From an uncultured Oscillospiraceae bacterium (GTDB taxonomy: Bacteria > Bacillota_A > Clostridia > Oscillospirales > Oscillospiraceae): a stretch of DNA of 11,068 nt. The translations under genes were made by a program, and so were the position numbers. The notes under the pieces are model-generated. The model searched no databases and was not told the origin of the DNA. It was given only the letters and a program-made list of their open reading frames with translations. The stretch's first letter is position 1. The number at the start of each line of letters is the position of its first letter. The DNA is taken from NCBI GenBank assembly GCA_934589325.1, contig CAKTNU010000035.1, positions 1 through 11,068 on the forward strand, given 5' to 3'. Of this stretch, positions 5,895 through 11,068 are shown in pieces.

Positions 5895-6570
5895 CTCCCC
5901 ATACGGTTTTTATGAACTTCGGCCTGCGGCTCGGCTCGTGCATCTTCTCGCGCAGACGTGCGATGTGCGCCATGACCGTGTTGTTATTGTCCAGATACTT
6001 TTCCCGCCAGACCGCCTCAAACAGCTCCTCGGACGAGATGACCTTGCCGCGGTGCTCGCAGAGATACCACAGGATATCAAATTCTATCGGCGTCAGCGTC
6101 AGTTCCTCGCCGTAGAGCTGGCATTTACGGCTGTCGCGGCAGATGTACAGCCCGGCAAAATCGTGCTCCTGCCGCGGCTGAACCGCCGCATGCGCGGGAT
6201 TGTATTTGTTATAGCGCCGCAACTGAGTCTTGACCCGGGCGAGCAGCTCGAGCGGGTTGAATGGCTTCGTCATATAGTCGTCCGCGCCTAGGGTCAGACC
6301 GGTTATCTTGTCAATATCCTCGACCTTGGCCGTGAGCATGATTATCGGGAACAGATGCGTCTCGCGCAGACGGCGGCACAGCTCAAAGCCGCTCATGTCC
6401 GGCAGCATCACGTCGAGTATAGCAAGCCCGGGCTCGGCGCGCTCCGTCTCGCGCAGGGCTTCCTCGGCGCTGCCGCAGCTGACGGCCTCAAAGCCGTCGC
6501 CCGTGAGATACAGTGCCACAAGCTCCGCGATTTCCGGTTCATCGTCCACGACGAGTATTCTTTCAGGCAT
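5875..6570 (-). CDS. VanR-type (OmpR-family) response regulator
   Basis: This 231-residue regulator has a complete receiver (1-118): acidic D9/D10, phosphoacceptor D53 in AILDVMLPD, T80, and K102 in MTKPF. A winged-helix DNA-binding domain follows (about 138-231) with LTLTPIEFDILWYLCEHRGKV, NTVMAHIARLREK and the end KFIKTVWGVGYTIE. It is normal length and all phosphorelay residues are present, in contrast to the regulator at 465-995. The start is supported by GGAGG (6578-6582) 7 nt upstream of the ATG. It is first in the operon, followed by its kinase. By family it resembles VanR, but no vanHAX-type gene is in the window, so it should not be read as resistance; its target may be an envelope gene, possibly the operon immediately downstream. 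Confidence 0.92.
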   Translation of the reverse strand: MPERILVVDDEPEIAELVALYLTGDGFEAVSCGSAEEALRETERAEPGLAILDVMLPDMSGFELCRRLRETHLFPIIMLTAKVEDIDKITGLTLGADDYMTKPFNPLELLARVKTQLRRYNKYNPAHAAVQPRQEHDFAGLYICRDSRKCQLYGEELTLTPIEFDILWYLCEHRGKVISSEELFEAVWREKYLDNNNTVMAHIARLREKMHEPSRRPKFIKTVWGVGYTIE

Positions 6571-6599
6571 AATCAGTCCTCCGTGCGTTGATGCTGCTT

Positions 6600-6628
6600 A
6601 TTATAGCATATACTCCGGCCGATGTTAT
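6600..6628 (-). promoter_or_regulatory. Extended -10 promoter for the VanRS-like operon
   Basis: On the minus strand TGCTATAAT gives a perfect -10 (6605-6600) with the TGn extension. The -35 region ATAACA (6628-6623) matches 4 of 6 at 17-nt spacing. AT-rich sequence lies upstream. The leader to the ATG at 6570 is about 25 nt. Confidence 0.72.
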
Positions 6629-6646
6629 TGCCGCAGGCTTATCTAT

Positions 6647-6663
6647 TTCTTAAAATTTTCATA
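6647..6663 (-). promoter_or_regulatory. Possible response-regulator binding direct repeat
   Basis: On the minus strand TATGAA (6663-6658) and TAAGAA (6652-6647) are a near-repeat 11 nt apart, one helical turn. OmpR/PhoB-type regulators bind tandem half-sites with this period. It lies 18 bp upstream of the -35 of the VanRS-like promoter, suitable for autoregulation. The region is AT-rich, so chance is a real alternative. Confidence 0.25.
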
Positions 6664-6686
6664 AGATTGCCCGTACTGCCGCCGCC

Positions 6687-6728
6687 CGGACGATAAAAAA
6701 CCGGCAGAGCCCTGCCGGTTTTCGTCCG
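6687..6728 (-). terminator. Intrinsic terminator of the ABC transporter/hydrolase/dehydrogenase operon
   Basis: AAAACCGGCAG (6697-6707) and CTGCCGGTTTT (6712-6722) form an 11-bp stem with loop AGCC. On the minus strand it is followed by a T-run (CCGGTTTTTTATCG). An outer CGGACG/CGTCCG pair (6687-6692/6723-6728) extends the structure. It starts 12 nt after the stop at 6741. It is the most typical intrinsic terminator in the window. Confidence 0.88.
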
Positions 6729-6740
6729 AATGTTTGATTT

Positions 6741-7625
6741 TTATTCTACCGTAACGCCCATCGCGTCCTCGTAGACCTTTACCATGGTGCATTGATCCTC
6801 TGAGGCAAGCCCCTTGTCGGCGAGGTACTGCATCTGGCTGCACACAAGCTCCGTCAGCGGAAGCTCCACGCCGAGAGCATCGGCGAGAGTCAGGGCATTT
6901 TTTATGTCCTTCATGTGTATCTCGATGCGTGCCGTCGCGCTGAAATCGCGGTCCAGCAGCTTCGGGACCTTGGCGTCCATGACGGCACTCTGCGCAAAGC
7001 CGCCGTGTATGGCGTCGAACAGGCGGTGCGGGTCAATGCCCGCTTTGACGGCGAAGGCGTAGCTCTCCGCCATAGCGGACAGATGCGCACCGACCATCAT
7101 GTTGTTCGCGAGCTTTGCCGTGCTGCCGCAGCCGCAGCCGCCCATGTAGACGACAGAGCTTCCCATTGCATGCAGATACTCCTCGATGCGCCCGAAGGCC
7201 GCCTCGTCGCCGCCGCACATTATCGACAGCGTCCCGGCCTGCGCACCGGAAAGTCCGCCGCTCACGGGGCAGTCAAGGACGTATATGCCCTTCCCGGCCG
7301 CTTCCCGGGCGAGTGCGCGGATGATGTTCGGCGCAGTTGAGCCCATGTCGACCACGGTCGTCCCGGCGGGGCAGCCGTTTATGATGCCCTTGACCTGCGC
7401 GGAGACCGCGTCGTTCGTCGGCAGGCAGAGGAATATTACGGAGCAGGCCGCATATATCTCCTCGACACTCTGTGCCGCACGTCCGCCCGCAGCCTCGAAG
7501 CGCTCACGCGCCGGGGCGGAGCGGTTGAAGCCGAGTACGGTGTGACCGCTTTTGTTATGAAGATTTACTGCCATGGGCAGTCCCATGGTACCGAGCCCAA
7601 TAAAGCCGAAGCATGAATTATCCAT
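6741..7625 (-). CDS. 3-hydroxyisobutyrate dehydrogenase-family NAD(P)-dependent oxidoreductase
   Basis: The 294-residue product belongs to the beta-hydroxyacid dehydrogenase family (3-hydroxyisobutyrate dehydrogenase, tartronate semialdehyde reductase and relatives), which interconvert 3-hydroxy acids and semialdehydes. The Rossmann motif is GFIGLGTMG (7-15). NR at 34-35, after the second strand, hints at NADP(H). The substrate signature DCPVSGG is at 118-124, and the catalytic lysine K171 lies in GSTAKLANNM with N174/N175. The all-helical C-terminal domain is complete. I start at the ATG at 7625 because AAAGGA lies 6 nt upstream; the frame runs on to a TTG at 7673 but that would add 16 residues before the Rossmann fold and run into the upstream gene. 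It is last in the operon, 37 nt after the hydrolase. The substrate is unknown; the context fits catabolism of an imported sugar acid or similar compound. Confidence 0.88.
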   Translation of the reverse strand: MDNSCFGFIGLGTMGLPMAVNLHNKSGHTVLGFNRSAPARERFEAAGGRAAQSVEEIYAACSVIFLCLPTNDAVSAQVKGIINGCPAGTTVVDMGSTAPNIIRALAREAAGKGIYVLDCPVSGGLSGAQAGTLSIMCGGDEAAFGRIEEYLHAMGSSVVYMGGCGCGSTAKLANNMMVGAHLSAMAESYAFAVKAGIDPHRLFDAIHGGFAQSAVMDAKVPKLLDRDFSATARIEIHMKDIKNALTLADALGVELPLTELVCSQMQYLADKGLASEDQCTMVKVYEDAMGVTVE

Positions 7626-7641
7626 CGTTTGTCCTTTCTTA

Positions 7642-7683
7642 TCAGCGTTCAAACAGTCCCTCTCAGCGTTCAAACAGTCCCTC
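7642..7683. repeat. Perfect 21-bp tandem duplication at the end of the serine hydrolase gene
   Basis: Two identical 21-bp units, 7642-7662 and 7663-7683, abut each other. Each begins TCAGCGTTCAAACAG and ends TCCCTC. Read on the minus strand each unit is seven codons, EGLFER plus a TGA stop, so the hydrolase ends in the first copy met and the second copy is a non-translated duplicate. Confidence 0.95.
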
Positions 7684-9105
7684 GCGCCAGCCGCACAGCT
7701 CTATGACGCCGTGGCGCAGCGGGAGATATGGGTCGCAGCTGTACTTGAGATGCACGCAGTCGGGGCCGAAAACGAGACTCATCGTGTCCGTGTACGGCGT
7801 CTCCGTAAAAGCGAGCTTTATTATGTAAACCTCGCCGTCCCAGGCGCCGCAGCACGCGGCACGGCTGTACAGAAAGCTGCTCATCGCACTGAAGCGGTCC
7901 GCCTCATAGCCGGTGACGCGCTCCGTCCACTCGCCGTGGCCTGCCTCCGCCGTGAAAACGCCGGTCTCGGTGACGATCTCGAGCGTGTCGCGGTCGCCCG
8001 GAGTGAGCGTGAGCGACACAAAGCCGGCTTCGTTTTTCGGGAAAATGTACTTCCCGCCCGGGAAGTATCCGGGAGCCGTGTATTCGCCGGCGGCTGGCGG
8101 TATCTCGAGCGCCGCAGCGTGAGCCAGAAGCTCCGGCAGCGCCGCATCGGACGGCCTGTCAACGGCATCGTCAAGCATTTTCCATGTGTCGGTCAGCAGG
8201 TCGCAGGCGCGGTTCGTGCCTGCCGTTATCGCGATCACCATGTCCTGCTCCGGCGCGACTATCACAAACTGCCCGAAGGCACCGTCACCGCGGTACACCC
8301 GGTCGGGTACGCACTGCCAGATGAAATAACCGTAGCCCTGCTGCCAGTCGTCCCAGTCGTTCACGCTTATCCCCGCGTTTTCGACGAGGCGGGAGGATGC
8401 GGTGTCTATCCATTCGGCGTTCAGGAGCTGCTTTCCGTCCCAGGAGCCGCGGTCAAGCAGAAACTGGCCGAAGCGGGCGATGTGCTCCGTCGTGAGGTTC
8501 AGTCCCCAGCCGCCGGGATTCACGCCGTCGGTCTGCTCCCACCACAGGCCGCTCATGCCGAGCGGCTCGAACAGGCGGGGAGTGAGATAGTCATATACGC
8601 TCAGCCCCGTCAGCTTGGTGATTATCCGGCTGCACAGGTAGGTGCAGCGGTTGTCGTAGAAAAAGTTGGTGCCGGGGACGTTTTCAAGGTACAGCCGCAG
8701 CATGTTCTCAAGCCAGTCCGGGTCTCTGTAGAAGTCGTGATCCGTGCGCCCACGGTGTCCCATGTTCATCGTCAGCAGATCGCGCACCGTGACGCGGCGC
8801 ATGTTCTCGCATGGGGGATCCGGCAGCAGCTCAGGGAAGAAGTCGACGAGCCTGTCCGATACGGACAGCAGCCCCTCCTGGACCGCGAAGCCGACCGCAA
8901 CGGTGACGAAGCTCTTGCTCAGCGAGTATGCTATGTGGCATACGTCCTTGGAGTAGGGCTTCCACCAGCCCTCGAGCGCGACCCTGCCGTGACGCATGAC
9001 CATGACCGAGTGGCAGCCGTGACCGCCGAGAGCATGGAGATATTCGTTGAGCGCCGCGGCGTTCAGGCCGACCTCAGCGGGCGAAGTTCTTATAAGCCCG
9101 CCCAT
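7663..9105 (-). CDS. Beta-lactamase-fold serine hydrolase (class C/esterase-like)
   Basis: The 480-residue product has a serine beta-lactamase/penicillin-binding-protein fold (PF00144) in roughly its first 330 residues: nucleophile motif S61-L-S-K64, second motif Y150-D-N152, and a region YRGDGAFGQF (271-280) where the third (KTG/HxG) motif is expected. It follows the esterase/dimer-hydrolase pattern more than that of true AmpC enzymes. A C-terminal part of about 130 residues looks like an accessory beta domain. No signal peptide or membrane segment, so cytoplasmic, which argues against antibiotic resistance. The ATG is one base after the permease stop, with GGAGG 9 nt upstream, so translation is probably coupled. 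In a sugar import operon it may remove an acyl or ester group or open a lactone of the imported compound; this is inference. Confidence 0.86.
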   Translation of the reverse strand: MGGLIRTSPAEVGLNAAALNEYLHALGGHGCHSVMVMRHGRVALEGWWKPYSKDVCHIAYSLSKSFVTVAVGFAVQEGLLSVSDRLVDFFPELLPDPPCENMRRVTVRDLLTMNMGHRGRTDHDFYRDPDWLENMLRLYLENVPGTNFFYDNRCTYLCSRIITKLTGLSVYDYLTPRLFEPLGMSGLWWEQTDGVNPGGWGLNLTTEHIARFGQFLLDRGSWDGKQLLNAEWIDTASSRLVENAGISVNDWDDWQQGYGYFIWQCVPDRVYRGDGAFGQFVIVAPEQDMVIAITAGTNRACDLLTDTWKMLDDAVDRPSDAALPELLAHAAALEIPPAAGEYTAPGYFPGGKYIFPKNEAGFVSLTLTPGDRDTLEIVTETGVFTAEAGHGEWTERVTGYEADRFSAMSSFLYSRAACCGAWDGEVYIIKLAFTETPYTDTMSLVFGPDCVHLKYSCDPYLPLRHGVIELCGWREGLFER

Positions 9106-9106
9106 G

Positions 9107-10093
9107 TCATACGACCTCCGCAGTGATCTTCTTCTCGGTCAGCTTGGCCTTCTTGACGCGGGTCTTCTGGTAGTAGTCGGTGCCGACCGCGAGGACGAGG
9201 ACCAGACCCTTTGCGACCATCTGCCAGTAGTCGCTGACGCCCATGATGGTCATGCCGTTGGAGAGCACGCCTATGATGAGCACGCCGCTTATAACGCCGC
9301 TCATCTTGCCGTCGCCGCCGCCGGCGCTGATGCCGCCGACGACGCAGGCGGTGATGACGTCCATCTCAAAGCCGTGACCCGCAGTGGGCTGGCCGGAGTT
9401 TGCACGCGACATGTTTATCGCGCCCGCTATGCCGGCGCACAGGCCGCACAGCGCGTAAGCGAGGATCTTGACGCGGGTGGTGTTGATGCCGGAGAGCCGG
9501 GTAGCCTCGGCGTTGCCGCCGACGGCGTAGAAGTAACGGCCGAAATAGGTCTTTTTGAGGATGAACGAGCCGATCATGAACACGATGACCATGACGAGCA
9601 CGGGTATAGGCAGCACACCGAAGAGGTAGCCCTGTCCGAGGAACTTTGCCTCGGGCGGGATGCCGTAGACCGAGACGCCGCCGCATATCATGTAGTTGAC
9701 GCCGTAGATGATGTTCTGGGTGCCGAGAGTGGCGATGAGGGCGGGCATGCGCGTCGTCGTGACGATGAGACCGTTTATCACGCCGACCAGCGTACATACC
9801 AGAATACCCAGCAGCCACGCGAGGATGACCGGCACGCCGAGCTTGGTCATGAGCAGGGCGGAGGTCGTCGCCGACAGACCCATCATGACGCCGACGGACA
9901 GGTCGATGTCTCCCAGCAGAAACACGAAGGTCAGGCCGACGGCGAGCACGCCGAGCATTGAGACCTGTCTGAGTACGGTGATGAGGTTATTGAAGGTCCG
10001 GAAGTTCGGAGCCATTATCGCGAAGAACGCGACCATTATCAGAAGTATCACGGCGGTGCCGTACTGCTTGATGTTTTTAGATATGTTTTTCAT
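9107..10093 (-). CDS. RbsC-type sugar ABC transporter permease
   Basis: The 328-residue, very hydrophobic product has about eight to ten membrane segments and is of the normal size for the ribose/xylose/galactose permease family. Family marks are GDIDLSVG (61-68), TRMPALIATLGT (114-125), YAVGGNAEATRLSGI (189-203, contact with the ATPase) and the late region PTAGHGFEMDVITACVVGGIS (236-256). I start at the ATG at 10093, 11 nt after the ATPase stop, because GAGGTG lies 7 nt before it. The frame extends to a TTG at 10108, which overlaps the ATPase gene and has no better site. It forms the channel with the RbsA-type ATPase encoded just upstream; the binding protein is not in the window. Confidence 0.93.
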   Translation of the reverse strand: MKNISKNIKQYGTAVILLIMVAFFAIMAPNFRTFNNLITVLRQVSMLGVLAVGLTFVFLLGDIDLSVGVMMGLSATTSALLMTKLGVPVILAWLLGILVCTLVGVINGLIVTTTRMPALIATLGTQNIIYGVNYMICGGVSVYGIPPEAKFLGQGYLFGVLPIPVLVMVIVFMIGSFILKKTYFGRYFYAVGGNAEATRLSGINTTRVKILAYALCGLCAGIAGAINMSRANSGQPTAGHGFEMDVITACVVGGISAGGGDGKMSGVISGVLIIGVLSNGMTIMGVSDYWQMVAKGLVLVLAVGTDYYQKTRVKKAKLTEKKITAEVV

Positions 10094-10104
10094 ATTGCTG
10101 CACC

Positions 10105-11068
10105 TCAATTATCTCCGGAGGCGTACCGCAGTATCGCCTCCTGATCGAACTGCTCCCGGCCGAGGACGGCCATCTGTTCGCCCTCGCTGAGAATAAGTAT
10201 CCGGTCGGACATGCCGATTATCTCCTCCATATCGGAGGATACCATGATTATGCCCATGCCCTGCTCACAGAGGCTGTTCATGAGCTTGTATATCTCCTGA
10301 CGCGCACCCACGTCGATGCCGCGGGTCGGCTCGTCGAAGATGATGACCTTTGCGTTGCTTGCAAGCCATTTGCCGAGGATGACCTTCTGCTGATTGCCGC
10401 CGCTGAGGTTTTTGACCTTCTGCTCGGCGTTCGGGGTCTTTACGCGGAGGGAGGCTATCTTTTCCCTGACCAGCTCGTCCTCCTGCGCCTTGCGGATAAC
10501 TCCGAACCTGGACAGTCTGGGCAGCACGGAGAGGCTTATATTGTCGGAAACGGACAGCTCCAGCAGCGCGCCCTGATTCTTCCTGTCCTCCGGGACAAAT
10601 GCAAAGCCCAGCTCCAGCGCCTTTTTGGGAGAGCTGATGCTGACCTCCTGCCCCTCGAGCTCAATGCGGCCGGTGGTTATCGGATCCGCGCCGAAGAGCA
10701 TGCGGCAGGTCTCCGTGCGCCCCGCGCCGACAAGACCCGCAAGACCGAGTATCTCGCCGCGGTGCAGCTCGAAGGAGATGTGGTGTGCGCCGTTGCCGTA
10801 CAGGTCGTCGACCTTCAGGAGCGTCTCGCCTATCCTGCAGCTGCGCTTTGGATATTCGTCTGAGATCGAGCGGCCGACCATTTCCTTTATCAGGCTGTCG
10901 CGTGTGACCTCGGAGATGAGATGCGTTGCTATCGTATGGCCGTCGCGGAGTATGGTCACGCGGTCGGCTATTTCAAATACCTCGTTTATTCTGTGCGAGA
11001 TATAAATTATCGTAGTTCCGTTTTCCTTGAGCCGTCGGATCAGGGCGAAGAGAATGTCGACCTCGGCG
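10105..11068 (-). CDS. RbsA-type sugar ABC transporter ATPase, C-terminal two thirds (5' end outside window)
   Basis: The frame is open to the window edge, giving about 320 visible residues of a protein normally about 500 long. The visible part begins at the end of the first nucleotide-binding domain (switch region TTIIYISHRINEVFEIADRVTILRDG, with the H-loop His) and contains all of the second. The second domain has the degenerate Walker A GLVGAGRTE (about visible 111-119) typical of this family, signature LSGGNQQK (about 221-228), Walker B VIIFDEPTRGID (about 241-252) and H-loop equivalent MVSSDMEEI. Such ATPases power uptake of ribose, xylose, galactose, autoinducer-2 and related compounds; sequence does not give the substrate. 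It is upstream of and co-transcribed with the permease. A GTG at 10959 could be mistaken for a start, but coding runs through it. Confidence 0.94.
   Translation of the reverse strand, partial: AEVDILFALIRRLKENGTTIIYISHRINEVFEIADRVTILRDGHTIATHLISEVTRDSLIKEMVGRSISDEYPKRSCRIGETLLKVDDLYGNGAHHISFELHRGEILGLAGLVGAGRTETCRMLFGADPITTGRIELEGQEVSISSPKKALELGFAFVPEDRKNQGALLELSVSDNISLSVLPRLSRFGVIRKAQEDELVREKIASLRVKTPNAEQKVKNLSGGNQQKVILGKWLASNAKVIIFDEPTRGIDVGARQEIYKLMNSLCEQGMGIIMVSSDMEEIIGMSDRILILSEGEQMAVLGREQFDQEAILRYASGDN

Noticed and set aside
3537..5915. Long plus-strand open frames at 3537-4712 and 4851-5915
   Set aside because: They lie opposite the NAGPA-domain gene and the VanS-like kinase, both with clear motifs. 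The antisense products resemble no family.
4764..6570. Calling the two-component pair vanR/vanS and inferring vancomycin resistance
   Set aside because: Similarity is at family level only and no resistance enzyme gene is present, so no gene symbol or phenotype is given.
7663..9105. Beta-lactam resistance gene
   Set aside because: No signal peptide, the third active-site motif is of the esterase type, and the gene is embedded in a sugar transport operon.
7573..9961. Long plus-strand open frames at 7573-9126 and 9047-9961
   Set aside because: Opposite the serine hydrolase and the permease, which have clear catalytic and family motifs. The antisense translations are His/Asp/Ala-rich shadows.
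10105..10959. GTG at 10959 as the start of a short ATPase
   Set aside because: The frame continues to the window edge with clear RbsA sequence (H-loop region) before it, so the gene is simply cut by the window.

Overview
The window looks like chromosomal DNA of a GC-rich member of the Clostridia, probably a gut Oscillospirales-type Firmicute. The basis is the families present (YesM/YesN and VanR/VanS-type two-component systems, a clostridial FMN hydroxy-acid enzyme with a Cys-rich N-terminus, a phosphodiester glycosidase-domain membrane protein), strong GGAGG ribosome binding sites and near-consensus sigma-70-type promoters. The taxon is inference; no rRNA or marker gene is present.

Layout. 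(1) 1-995, plus strand: the 3' end of a YesM-like sensor histidine kinase, overlapping by ATGA a YesN-like AraC-type response regulator whose receiver domain is cut short and lacks the phosphoacceptor Asp. (2) 996-1308: no gene, but a tight series of six hairpins bracketed by two copies of a 38-bp self-complementary repeat. (3) 1309-2334, minus strand: an FMN-dependent alpha-hydroxy-acid oxidising enzyme with its own promoter, convergent with (1). (4) 4643-2510, minus strand: a two-gene operon for a phosphodiester glycosidase (NAGPA-domain) membrane protein and an unrecognised membrane-anchored protein. Its promoter is interleaved with the terminator of the operon upstream. (5) 6570-4764, minus strand: a VanR/VanS-type two-component system with its own extended -10 promoter. 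(6) 11068-6741, minus strand: the end of a sugar ABC importer operon (RbsA-type ATPase, RbsC-type permease) followed by a beta-lactamase-fold serine hydrolase and a 3-hydroxyisobutyrate dehydrogenase-family reductase, closed by a U-tract terminator.

How they fit together. Unit (6) reads as a catabolic operon: import of a sugar or sugar-like compound, an intracellular serine hydrolase that could remove an acyl or ester group, and an NAD(P)-dependent hydroxy-acid dehydrogenase. The solute-binding protein and first half of the ATPase lie outside the window. Units (4) and (5) concern the cell envelope by family, but no vancomycin resistance gene is present. The YesMN pair has no transporter next to it in the visible sequence, so its target is unknown.

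The observations most worth following are the receiver-less response regulator with a 14-bp palindrome at the apparent deletion junction, the hairpin cluster with its duplicated 38-bp hairpin, and the promoter-in-terminator arrangement at 4712-4753. I did not find a clearly new multi-gene system.
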